A stretch of DNA of 64,000 nt from NCBI GenBank assembly GCA_036924285.1, contig JAYKYS010000009.1, positions 17,422,001-17,486,000 on the forward strand, read 5' to 3'. Below the pieces are notes generated by a model. That model saw nothing but the letters and a program-made list of their open reading frames with translations. It searched no databases and had not been told where the DNA came from. Below are positions 22,801-33,892 of the stretch, one piece after another. How positions within the stretch are numbered: the stretch's first letter is position 1; each line of letters opens with the position of its first letter. This DNA is from Asterella californica (lineage: Eukaryota; Streptophyta; Marchantiopsida; Marchantiales; Aytoniaceae). A program made the position numbers and the translations under genes.

Positions 22801-23494
22801 CATGTCCTGTCCCGACGTTTCGAATCATGATGTTGTTGGCAGGCTGCAAGTCTTGGATGAAGCGTAGAGCTCTTGTCTTCTTAGGTACTGTGAACCATCG
22901 GCTAGAGTACAGAGCCATAGATGGTTCAAGAATACCCATCCGTATCCTTTCCTTCAACAACTCAGTGACCTTCGATAGTAAGGCACGAGAGACTGGAATC
23001 GGCTTCAAGTCTCAAGGTACGTGAGAAACAGTGAAGATAACCATCGGAGCTATCACACTAGGATCCACACAACCAATCTCTCCAGCTGAGAAAGAAAATG
23101 CCTTACCATGACTAACTATCATCTTCTCGAAAGCTCGCTTTTCCACTTCAGTCAAGAAGTCACCTCCTCCTATCTGAAGCTGCTTGAGTGTCTCTTGAGT
23201 AAACTTGTGTCCTACTTGTGTAAGATCTCTAAGCACAGGCTCAGCAGCCGCTAACTCCATCTGCTGCTAAGAATCAACAAGTAACTGAGTCGTCACAGAT
23301 CTCACCTTCCTCGCTACAACTTTATACTTGGCGTGTACTTCCGCTTCCTGATGAGAGTCACACCAACAGACTGCATCCTTCCATCCATTCTCCAGTCTCA
23401 GATGAGGACGATACCGCAAGTACGAGATAATCTCCTCATAGACTTCACAAGAATGGATGGGGATCACCACCCTACCTCCCATCTGCTCCATCAA
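22801..23494 (-). pseudogene. Element 1 RT N-terminal part
   Basis: Minus-strand reading with GHKFTQETLKQLQIGGGDF, the family signature GCVDPSVIAPMVIFT, PIPVSRALLSKVTELLKERI, and the RT fingers YSSRWFTVPKKTRALRFIQD ending at MIRNVGTG. Frame breaks occur at ~23,010 and ~23,262. The block joins the inverted palm at 22,800. Confidence 0.8.
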
Positions 23495-23827
23495 CCTATC
23501 TACATCATCCAGCCAACGAACAAAAGACTGTACACTTACAAACTCTCATAAACACCAAAAATCGTCTCTTCTTTCTTCAGAACTCCTGTACAACGCAGAT
23601 TCGCTGCGTACTTCTCCATCTGCCTTCTACTCTTCTCAGTCAAATCCTCTACTCGTCTAAACTCACTCCAATAATCAAAACTGAAAGTCATCAAACCAGA
23701 TCTCCAACTATATACAGTATAACTACTCTCTGAATCTTGAGCAGCCTCTTCCTAGCCTCCTGTGATCCCTCAGGTTGCTCAAGAGAGATCATAGTAGCAA
23801 TAGATTCTTCACTCTTGCTATCTCGTC

Positions 23828-26410
23828 CTACAAGAGTGGTTTCAGAAAACCCTTACTCTTACAAATAGGAGAATCTCTCAAAGTCTGTCGGTTTTGTTCG
23901 TGGTTCGTACGAATGGTCAGAAACTGCACAGAACGTCTATCATCTGGACTACGGATCCTAGCATAATGAGATCCGTCATCCATCACCTTGGTCTCCATTC
24001 TAACCGTAGTGATATAAGGCTGATCAAGAATCACAGGATATGAAGCAGAAGATTGCACGAAAAAGTGCTGATCTACATCCACATCACCTATGTTCACCTT
24101 CACGTTAGGACAAGCGCCGTATAGCTCACCTTTCTGGTTGTTTGCAACACATAACACCCAACCATGGTTCAGCTCGATAGGCCACTGACCTCTCTCATAC
24201 ACCTCTCGTGACATGATGTTGATATCAGATCTGTGATCAACCAAGGCAGCAACAGGTTCAGGTAAGCTCCCAAGGCGAACTCGTGTAGCAGTTGTAGCAC
24301 GAGCCCAATGTCTTCTTCTGAAGTCACTATTAGTAGCTGGACTCTCCTCGCCAACTTCCTCATCGTCAAACTCAATAGTGTTGGTACCAGCAACCAACGC
24401 TTCTTGCTGGTATCCCGTGTCATCAACTTCTTGAAAATGCACTTTTCCGAACTCTGCATCATTTACAGAAGCTCCTACCACATCTATCATTTGACTTTAT
24501 ACTTTTTCAGACATCACTTGTCTCTTGTGCTTGATGATGTCGATGATCAGTTCGTGAAACTCCCTCTTTGCAATACCAAGAACTTCTCGAAGAGAAAACT
24601 CGATTCGTGCATACAGTATCCTCTGCTCCAAGATGCTCTTCAGATCAGTAGAAGTCTCAATATCAGCCGCCAACTTGTAGGCCGGTCCCTTCTCTTTCTC
24701 TTGGGCAGTAACCTCATTCCTGCCACCATTGGCTCTTGCTGAGACCTCTACACATCCTCCATCGGACCTGGTGCAGGTGGAGGAGCTTGAGAAGTAGAGG
24801 GGATGTCCTCTGGAGGAGCTGCTCGTCTCCTGGTGACTCTCCGTCTATCTCCAATCTCCTCAGGAACTCTAGTATCAAGCTCGGAGGCTTCTCGTCGCCT
24901 CTTTTCCTCCACAGAAAGCATCCTGTCATTGAACGTGTCTATCTACATCCAAGAATGCTCTGATAGAAGCAGCGTCTACAGGATCTCCCCATCTTGTGAC
25001 CCTACGAATAGACTCGGCTCCTCTCTTCAATATCTCAGAAGGAACTGGAGCCACACTCTTCTCAGCAGTCCTATCTAGCAATGTAGGGCTAGAAGAGACT
25101 TCAATATGCCCAACATATATATCAAAATTTACCAGCGGTGCCATCAACGCAGTTGCTGTTGCAGCCGTAGCAATCTGAGGTAGACTGCTCATGCCTCCTC
25201 GTCCAAACTGCGTACTAAAGGGCTCTCCAGTAGAAAAAAGGTGCAGCCTACCGTTCTGATAGCGAACCACACCATCTCGCAAAGCAGTTGTGAGCTCTTG
25301 ACAATCTCCTCGGAAATGATCATTACTATCACATCGTATACATCTACGAACAGGAGCACCTCCTGGACGTGCAGCAGCAGGCGCCAGTGGCTGCTCCCTC
25401 TGCAAGCCAGCTAGCTCCACCTTCAACTCACGCATCTGCCGGATAAGGTCTTCAATGTGATTCTACTGACCATGGTTCTTCGCAAGTCTCTGAACAGGTG
25501 CCTTTTGTGCATGAGCTGGCACAACTGGCATCAAAGAAACTGCAGCAGGGACAACAGGTCTGGGAGCAAGAGCCAGAGGCTGCTGTACTTGAGGAGCAGC
25601 ATAAGATTGAGTGACCATTTCCACAAGCGGTCGTCCTCCTACAACCACTCTCCCTCGTCTCTGTCTTGTTAGAACAGCCACGGCATCCTCAACTCTCCCC
25701 CAATCCATAATAACACCTCCTTCAGCCGATCGATCTGCTAACATGAAGCATAATCGATCTACCGTAACATCATCGGTAGCTTGTAGGAAAAGCTCTGTTC
25801 TCTTAGCATCTAAGGTTATGCGCTCAAGAGTTGAAAGTTGGGGGTATCTTCGATCAAACTCTCTCAGCAACTCATTCAGGCTCATCATACGACCAGGTTG
25901 CTACTCAACCCAGTCCAGAAACGTCCTCCTAGTAACTCTCTCTGAATCTTCTTCAAGAAACTCCTCTCGAAGAGATCGTTCAAAACTCATCCATATTCCA
26001 AGGTTTCTTCTCTATACATCCCTAACTTGGTCCCGCAACTCATGAATGACAGCTAACTCAGAACTTGCTATCATCTCAGCATCAGTAACTCTAACCAGTT
26101 CCATCTCTCCTCTATACTCACGTAGATATCTAGAAATATCTCTTCCTTCAAACCTTCCACACCTATTCACTATCGCTTGCAAAGCCTTGGTGGATTTTAA
26201 CTCACCCCCTCTCATGATCGGATGCTGTTGGACCAAAGCCGCAAGCGTCTTCAGAATCTCAGCCGTATCCAGACCAGATGTAGATGTTGCTGTAGTTGCT
26301 GGTGCTACAGAAGGTGCTGCAGTAGACGTAGATGCAACATCCGTAGAAGTAACAGCAGCAGCGCCTTTGCGATCCATCTCTTCTCCTTGTAGTAAACTCA
26401 ACCTTCTCAA
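23828..26410 (-). pseudogene. Element 1 gag-protease region
   Basis: Minus-strand gag starts near 26,376 after an Ala/Thr-rich lead. It contains the matrix/capsid-like helix region (IVNRCGRFEGRDISRYLREY), a CCHC-like zinc knuckle (RCIRCDSNDHFRGDC, ~25,345-25,300) and a retropepsin-like protease (ALVDHRSDINIMS at ~24,230; FFVQSSASYPVILDQPYI). The usual active-site DTG/DSG is DHR here; element 2 has DHG. The gag frame is the same from 26,410 to 24,926 but is broken by three TAG codons (near 26,012, 25,891 and 25,463). The gag-to-protease spacer 24,491-24,925 is poorly readable. Confidence 0.8.
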
Positions 26411-26426
26411 TCAATCACCCCAAGAG

Positions 26427-26444
26427 CTCTCAGTGGAAGCACCA
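26427..26444 (-). other. Primer-binding site of element 1, tRNA-Thr-like
   Basis: On the minus strand TGGTGCTTCCACTGAGAG lies two bases from the LTR edge at 26,447. Its complement ends GGAAGCACCA, like the 3' end of a plant tRNA-Thr of the GCTTCC... acceptor-stem class. The tRNA assignment is from memory of that class and is less certain than the PBS position. Confidence 0.6.
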
Positions 26445-26446
26445 GA

Positions 26447-27945
26447 TGTCGAGGTGAGAGTTTCCTTGGGAAGGGCAGAACCTTCTAGCTGTGATACGTT
26501 TACTCAGGGAAGCACTAGGTTTCTAGCTGTGGCTGGTTTACTCAAAGGATAGGCTTCAGGTTCCAAGGTGACACTGAAAAATACTCATACAGGTCTCTTG
26601 GTCCTTCTGATATGTTCAAGAAGCAAAGTTCAAGCTTAACTAGCAATGATAAGATCAGACGGTGAACTTTGACACTCAAGATTGAGAAATATGTGAAGGT
26701 TTAGACTTCTAAACTTCTCCTACATGTAAAAGAGGCCCCACTGAGCACACACACTAAGTTTCAGCTTGAGATCAAATTCTGGCACCGAGATATGGACAGA
26801 AAAGTTCTGCGTAAAGATATTACGATAATTTTTGATACTCATACAGCTATTTCGACCTATAACAAAATATTAGCTCGATCACTTTCGAATATTCTTACAG
26901 GATTTGGAGTCTACATGATGCTGAACACCCCTGTGAAGTTGAGACTCCTGATTCTACACTTTTCTCCAGATCTCGTTCTTTGAAGTTGCTGCTCTAGATT
27001 GAGAGCTTTTCAGACCCCCTCTGCTTCAGCGGCCGCCCTGAATTACTCACTCACTCATATGACTTGAAACTTTTTGGGTTAACGTAGCCCTGCTGACAGT
27101 GAACGCAACCACAAAGGTTTGAAGCGATTTCCTTGATTCTGCTGCAATTGACACTGAAAACCCCAAATCCAACAAAAGTGATGCAATTCTAACTCAACTC
27201 GAACTTCAAATTGGCATAACTCCTTGTTTATTGATCCAAATCGATCAAAAATTTCACTGATAGTGCTTGGCACGACGAGCTCTATCCTCCTGTGCTCTCA
27301 AATTTTGCAGTGTCCTCACCTAATGCTCGAACTCTCCTTTAGACCTTTGTTTCTAAATTTAGAGTTTTCTAAAAGACAAAACGGACCAATGGGAGTTCAT
27401 AGCTCCACTTGGTTGTCCTTTAGTACCCTAATCCACGTGGTAACTTAACTTCACTCATAGGCTATCACGTTAGCTCTCCTAAAATGCCAATATAAATCTT
27501 AAACTACCTAAAATGACACGCAGTCCTGAAAGTAACTTAAACCAGCTAAAAAGCGTGCATGGGCAACACGTAAATACAGCCCATGAGCTTAAATCCTATC
27601 AACATGGTAAATCTAAGTTATGTACATTTAACATCATAGACAAGTAAGAAGTCACTTGCACAAGCGCACAAATGCTTGAACAAGATAACTAGCATACTAT
27701 CAACCTAATAGGACTTAAAATGTATAACACAACGGTGTTAATATATGCATGAAGGACTAGGAGTAACATTAAGCTAACTTCTACCGCTACTAACTCCCAA
27801 AGTGTCAGAGTAGAAGCGTAACCCGTAGCCATCAATGTCCACAGCCTCTAGAATCAACTTCTCTGACGTCTTAACTTCACTCAGAGAGACTAACTCCTAG
27901 CAGAGAGGTGAATCATTCACTGCTGAAATGATTCACATCACGACA
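26447..27945 (-). repeat. Element 1 right (5') LTR
   Basis: About 1.5 kb from TGTCGAGG to CACGACA (ends are a TGTCG/CGACA inverted pair). Only the last 343 bases are shared with the truncated left LTR. The part around 27,560-27,600 also matches the LTR start at the right window edge in inverse orientation. The inner boundary is set by the PBS next to it. Confidence 0.7.
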
Positions 27946-27977
27946 ACGGCCACGTCGGATTATACATTTTCATAGGA

Positions 27978-28137
27978 TGGCACTGTAGAGTGACATGGTG
28001 ATCCTACATGACAACGTATACCGGCCAGAAGGTCGGTGGCAGGTTGGAGTATGATCAAACAACCAAACGTAAAGAGGGGTATGATCAAACGCAACGCTCG
28101 TATTGGAGGTATGATCAAGCCATTTACTGCTCTTAAT
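27978..28137 (-). repeat. Dispersed repeat copy B (inverse of 10,999-11,158)
   Basis: Same 160-base sequence as copy A, inverted, with the same three GTATGATCAA-containing units. It lies just outside the element 1 LTR, so it belongs to the older DNA into which element 1 inserted, or to another family member. Confidence 0.6.
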
Positions 28138-28744
28138 GATATAAATATCACAACTCTAAGAATCAAGCTTAACTCATAAAGTTCTCTTAGTCTTAATGTT
28201 GGTACTTTTTGTTCCAATTTCATAGATAAACAAAACATGTAATTACTCAATTATGATAAATATTTTATTAATTGTTTCTGTATACTTTGGAATTCCAAGA
28301 CTCTAGTGAAATCATACGCATAATCAGTGTTAAGAAAAAGTATCACCAAAGTGATAAGAAAAGTGCAAAGCCATTTGCACTTCTTTTTGGTGGCATGTTC
28401 TATCAGAAGGAGTTGATGGATTTCTTTCATATAATTTCTTAGTTAAGGAGCTACTTTTCGACCTTTAGTTGAAATTGCACCTAGACCAAAATCAACTCAT
28501 GCTTAGCTTCTAGTTTATTACTTCCGGAATTAATGAAACGGACTTACATGCTAAAATAGCTCTTGAGTTGGATGGGACATTGAGAATTGAGAGATTGGTC
28601 AAAATAGCATTTTACAAGAGTTGTTTCATGGGATTGAACATAATTCCATGGGTGCAATACCTTTTGTCCAAATGATTTTCTAGAGTCTAGTGGAGTGCAA
28701 CTTCGTTGGATTGTTGTGTGACTTAAGTTTAATATTGAGATTGT

Positions 28745-28860
28745 ATATTCACCTCATTCAAATCTTAGCATTTCCTATCGATGTACACTTAAAAGTGTAC
28801 ATGCGGTGTAATTTAGAGCTAATCTTTCTCTTGGGAAGAGTTAGCTCTAAATTAAATGTC
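28745..28860. repeat. Double-hairpin foldback unit A
   Basis: Starts TATTCACCTC. The first hairpin is 28,781-28,790 with 28,793-28,802 (ATGTACACTT/AAGTGTACAT). The second is 28,809-28,822 with 28,841-28,854, 14 perfect pairs, and its loop itself pairs (CTCTT/AAGAG). Same architecture as unit B at 29,346. Confidence 0.65.
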
Positions 28861-28917
28861 TCAAAGATTGTCTTCATTCGTCAATAAGACTTATAGTTGG
28901 ATAAGTTTCAGGTATAA

Positions 28918-29345
28918 TGATCGCGCTTAGGGGTTTTTCTGGTTTCCAGAGACCATGTGTTTCGTTCACCTAAAAGTAGTTTAAATTAGATTTTTAAAAT
29001 ATAGTAATTTAAATTTAAGAACTTAAATTTAGATATTTAAATTTAAACTAAAATTTATCTTTTAACTTGCATTCACGAAACCAGCTGCGGATTAAAATTT
29101 TCAGTGCAGTAAAACACAAGTAAGACTGTATATTCTTCCTCGCTTCTTTTAGTTTAAATTTAGACTTGCATTAATTGACGAAACTAGTCACATACACTGC
29201 AGTAAAACACAAGTAAGACTGTATATTTTTCTCCACTTTCTTTAATTAAAATTTAGACTTACATTAATTAGCAAAACCAACCACAAAAAATTTAAATTTA
29301 CACTTCACCCTCCTTCCTTCATTGTACAAGGCCAGTGGGGAAAGA
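28918..29345 (+). repeat. Dispersed AT-rich repeat with internal 93-bp tandem duplication
   Basis: Matches 40,285-40,560 in inverse orientation (shared landmarks GGGTTTTTCT, CCATGTGTTTCG, TTTACACTT and TTGTACAAGGCC). Inside it a 93-base unit beginning TGCAGTAAAACACAAGTAAG is duplicated (29,105-29,197 and 29,198-29,287). A further partial copy of the end motif, TTCACTGTACAAGGCCGTGG, lies at 29,654-29,685. Confidence 0.6.
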
Positions 29346-29440
29346 TATTCACCTCATGTACACTGAAGTGTACATGAGGTGTACGTTAATTAATATTCTA
29401 ACCTTTCTCATCGGAAGGGTTAGAATATTAATTAACGTCC
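29346..29440. repeat. Double-hairpin foldback unit B
   Basis: Two perfect stems stand back to back. The first is 29,350-29,364 with 29,367-29,381 (15 pairs, 2-base loop). The second is 29,383-29,403 with 29,418-29,438 (21 pairs, 14-base loop). The unit begins GATATTCACCTCATGTACAC, a start shared with unit A and, inverted, with 40,640-40,670. Confidence 0.7.
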
Positions 29441-29685
29441 TCGGTAAACGGTGCGATATAACAATTAGGGCTCCAGACTTATACGCCCAAGAATGCACCA
29501 TCCCGCTCTTCACTTATGGGTTCTCTCTGGATGAGTTGGCTACTCTGGGACAGATTAACATATAACATTTATGAAATAATTTAGTTTTTTATAGTAACTT
29601 ATAAGAATAAATTTTTGTAACAGTTACACATATTCTGATAAGAGAAAATGAAATTCACTGTACAAGGCCGTGGGGAAGGATATTA

Positions 29686-32534
29686 AGCTTAAGTCACACA
29701 ACACAAAGCACACCTTCTCTCTTTGAACTCTCCTATCTTTAACTTCTCAAGTACTTTTGCCCGCTTGGTGTTATCGGAAAAAACAGAAGTGTTCAACAGA
29801 TATTCTATGCCAAGTTGCAAGAAAAAGCAGAAAGTCTAACTCTGTCATATCAAATTTCCATAAAAGACGAGATCAACATGGACAAACTGAAATTTGATAA
29901 GGTTCTTGCGGATGTCAAGCTACTAGCTCAACTTAATGTGATCCAACGTTCCTCTACATATGGATGAGATGGTCGAACACGTAAAACATTACTTGCGTTA
30001 ATACAAGTAAGAAATGAGATATTTTCAATCATCTCATGGTCAAATAATTAAAAGAATCCTGTTTATTCATGATTTTTTCAGGCATTCAATTGGGGAAAGA
30101 TGTCTTATCTATTAATTCGACATTTTACAATTTTCGATATCTTGTCTTTAAATTGTCATTACTTACATCAAGACTTAATGGTAATTAGATTATCAATCAT
30201 CCAATGATAACAAACAAATTTTATTGACTTTTTAGATTTTGTCATTGATAAATATCTCTTTTATCAGTTTCAACTTCAACAACTTTCAAAATTCATGTTT
30301 TACTTATTAGTCAAAATAAATGATTTTATGATAAAAAAGATCTAGAGTGGATTTTCTCAAACCGTTTCTCTCTTATCTCAATTTAACCATCTTCCCTTAT
30401 ATACAATGCGATATAACTGTAGACTCGATCTCGAGACTAAACTCATTCGACTGGGAATGGACCTCCCACTAGTAAGTGTAAAGAAACAAATGTGGAAGAA
30501 CTTTTGTCTGATTTACATCAAACCACCCATAAATTTAAGAACATATATATATCCTCATATTTGTGGTTGCATATTATGTGATTTAAGTTGAAACTTACTC
30601 GACCACAACAAAATGCTAAGTGGTTTAGGAGAGTTGATTAAATAATGAATTGTGTATGAGATCTTAGCGTATGGATGTTTGAGTGTAGATCTAGAGGAGG
30701 ATAAAGACGACTAAGAGAATAATATAAGAAGAGAAATTTTGACCTAGACAAGCAAAGCTCCAGGAGGATGTTAAGAAAAGTAAAAAGACAATAGCCAATT
30801 GATATGGATCTACAATTGTTATTTGAGAGAAGAATGAATGAAATGAAACTTTTCTTTTCAAAGATAACACAAGGCACATACTCACAAAGCTAGAAAATTA
30901 TTTCGTAATTATTTGTTCACAAACAAAACTTGAAAGTGAAGAAAATACAAAGGAGGAAGAGATAACTATAGGGGATGGAATTAATACAAGGCATGCTACA
31001 GAATTATTTTTATTTTCCAAAAACATTGAGGTAAAGAATGCTCATACTAAGGAACATTTATGTTTAAGAAGATTATAAGGATGAATGAAAAGCGAAGATG
31101 GACATACCTTTGAGGATTAGAAACTGAGGTTGCTATTGATATTATAAACATATAGGCAAAATACATCTTGAATTCTGTCATGATTATTTAGTACATTGTA
31201 TGGAACACAATCTATTTCTCTTGTGTTGACATCCTACATTTGTTGTTGACCAAAGATACAAAATCATCGAATCAAAACTTATCAATACTAAATATGGACT
31301 AAGTCATAACAATTTAATAATTAAACTTATAAGTATTAAGATCATTTGGGACAAGAAATATTTTCCATCAAAAGAAAACCTTTTAAAAACTAAAGTATAT
31401 AGAAACCAGATAAGATTATCATAGTTCAGAAGAGTAGTATTGCTATCCTAGAGGTTCCTCAAGAAGAATTGGAAGACGAATTAGTTAGCTTCAAGCTTCA
31501 AGTTAGTTGCAAATATACAATGTTAGATAGTCAATGAACGATAGACTTGTTTTAGTTACGGAGCTACTTAATACATATACTTACTTAGATAGCCTTTTGG
31601 CCCAAAGTTAAAATCAATTTTTGCTTTCGATGGTTTTTATGGCCCAACTTCATGTAAAGATTATTAAGTCTGAGTAGTCAAGAAAGACAAAATATAACAT
31701 GAAGGAAGACTTGGAAGTTGATGTGGTAGATGACTAGACTATATCATTTCCTTTAGATGACGAACACATCGACAAAACGAGAAGCACTTCATATTCATAT
31801 GTGTTCTAAAGGGAACATTAACAATGGCATCTTAATTTTCTAGAATTAAATCGAATCACAACAGTGGCATATCATAAATTTTAGTTTATGGGAGTAAGAT
31901 AGGTTATAAGAGAATTAAGATCGATGCTCCATCAAATATAAAGCACGAAAAACTATGAAACGGCTGAAGTGGTTTATGTAATTAAATCTTGTCACCGTAT
32001 AGTCTAAGGTCGATCCATAGACCTTAGACAATGGTGAACTATGGTCTCGATATCTATCTGAGCAATAATGCCAGGAAAATAATTTCATAGTTTAGATCAT
32101 GAAAAGATTATAGACGCCCAAAAGCAGACATAAGAACATTTTCATAGAACGTTGGAACAAAGCATATGCAACTTCTGGTTCTATTTTCTCTCCTAAAATA
32201 TATATCACTATTGCCTAGTATTTCCACTCAGAAATTATGTATCACTATTGCCTAATAAACTTTAACTATTGCCTAATATCCATGTAGAAAAAGAATATCA
32301 CTATTACCTAATATTTCCATTCAGAAACTATTGGAATTTGTAAGCTTGTGAAACAAAAACTCACTTTTGGTTTTAGTGCTTGAGGGAACTTCAACTGCGA
32401 ATCATAAGATAATTAATCAGTTTAAGTACATTCTCCACCCACGGAAATGATTAATTAATCATTAAGAGTTCCGAAGTGTCGAGAAATATTATATTATATA
32501 GAAAGAAATATATTAGTATTACTTGTCCTCGTGC
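29686..32534. other. AT-rich non-coding DNA
   Basis: No exon chain or transposon domain. At 32,210-32,330 the phrase TATCACTATT(G/A)CCTA is repeated four times imperfectly. Confidence 0.6.
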
Positions 32535-32705
32535 CTTGGTCAGTTCTCTTACGCGGATGCCTTTGTCCCAAAGTTTTGAAATGAACTGAAATGACTTGGC
32601 ATGGAATGGAATGATGATCTCTTGGTCAGTTCTCTTACGCGGATGCTTTGCCCTAAAGTTTTGAAATGAACTGAAATGACATGGCATGGAATGGAATGAT
32701 GATCT
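32535..32705. repeat. Tandem duplication, 86-bp unit, two copies
   Basis: CTTGGTCAGTTCTCTTACGC...GGAATGATGATCT occurs at 32,535-32,620 and 32,621-32,705 with only a handful of differences, so the duplication is recent. Confidence 0.85.
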
Positions 32706-33258
32706 CATCAGTCGTTAACAGTTGCTAGACAGAAGTCATGGGAGCGAGGGTTTAAGAGAACGACCGAACGAAGAATGCGCGGACCGTGATTCAGCGGAAA
32801 GAGTTAAACCTTACCCTTTTGAGTTCGATCGGTGAAGGGTTTCTCGGTGTATTGAGATTGCGGGTGGCAGCAGATGAGAATCGATGGGATTTGAAGTCCA
32901 GTGCGGTAGCTCGAGTAGTTCCATGGAGTATTACGCCACGAGAGCGATAAAATTCGTCCGTGCGGCTGATAACTAGACGCTTGTAAACATGACCTCCATT
33001 AGGGGTGAGTGAATTCTGTATTTTATCTCTCGGTTGATCAGATTTCTTTCTCTTTGTCTTCTGATCCTTTGATTTCTTTGAAGTTGGTGAATTCGAATGA
33101 ATGAACGAACGATGCGACGATGGAGGAAATCAGATCTATTTGGTTCTGTTGAGAGAGAGTCATGTTTATATAGTTTCAAAATAGTTCACTTTGACGTGCT
33201 CGAGTGGTTTTGTAATTTGCATTAGAGTTCAGTGTAACAGATCCTCGGAACTTTTAGT

Positions 33259-33407
33259 GTGCATCAAATGCCAAAAGTCACTTATGCTGTGACTTTTGGC
33301 ATTTGATGCACCGTGATAATTTCTTTGACTCTGTCATGCACTGCACTTATGCACTGCCAAACTCAAGCTGGTCTTTTGAGTTTGGCGTAGCATAAGTGTG
33401 GGTCATG
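33259..33407. other. Two adjacent hairpins upstream of BCCIP
   Basis: The first is a perfect 23-bp stem (33,259-33,281 with 33,289-33,311) with a 7-base loop TTATGCT. The second stem (33,335-33,366 with 33,376-33,407) pairs 25 of 32 positions with a 9-base loop. Both carry the string CTTATGC. They lie ~490 bases before the BCCIP start codon. They could be small-RNA hairpins, a foldback transposon, or cruciform-forming upstream DNA. Confidence 0.65.
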
Positions 33408-33892
33408 GAGGTGTTTTAGCTCATTACATCTCTTGTTCCAGGTTGTCGAGTAGAAGTTGCTGGAGTATAAATTCTAGATTTCACTGTGGGGCATCCTAAG
33501 AAATTTCATTTTTGGCGAGGAAGTAGAGACAGCGAGAGTATAGGAGACTTGGATAAGCCATAATTTCATTCTTGTCTAATTGTTTGAAACCATGAATGAT
33601 TTAGTGGCGGAGTGCATAAGGTTTATGGGCATCCCGGGGTAAATATTTAGAGTGTTCGAGAACTGTTGCTTCGTCCTGCTGAGAGAATACGATGTTTGTT
33701 GTTGCAGAGCCCAATGGTTTAGGGGTCGGAGAACTCGGGTCACGGAGGCAACTAGCGTTCTCGTTGGTGTGCATGATTCAAGTTTGGAATACAATTGCCA
33801 GGGATACTTTGATCATACTGGAGCAATAGTCTCCTGTTAGGTTTCGGGAGTCCCTGCTTTGCAGGAAAAGGCCCATCAGTCCTACTTGAGTG

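Larger units (their letters stand above)
16792..27945 (-). mobile_element. Ty3/gypsy retrotransposon 1, rearranged
   Basis: Element on the minus strand bounded by a truncated 3' LTR (left) and a longer 5' LTR (right). The order on the minus strand is LTR, PBS, gag, protease, RT, RNase H, integrase, polypurine tract, LTR, which is the Ty3/gypsy order. It carries two large rearrangements: an in-place inversion inside RT (22,396-22,800), and a 3.7 kb insertion (18,166-21,850) that coincides with loss of the RNase H end and integrase start. In-frame stops are frequent, several of them TAG. The element is dead. Confidence 0.85.

Noticed and set aside
16792..27945. The 28.0 kb and 11.0 kb repeats as terminal repeats of one giant element
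   Set aside because: They are inverted copies of a short dispersed repeat; element 1 has its own LTRs with matched ends, and no target duplication links the two.
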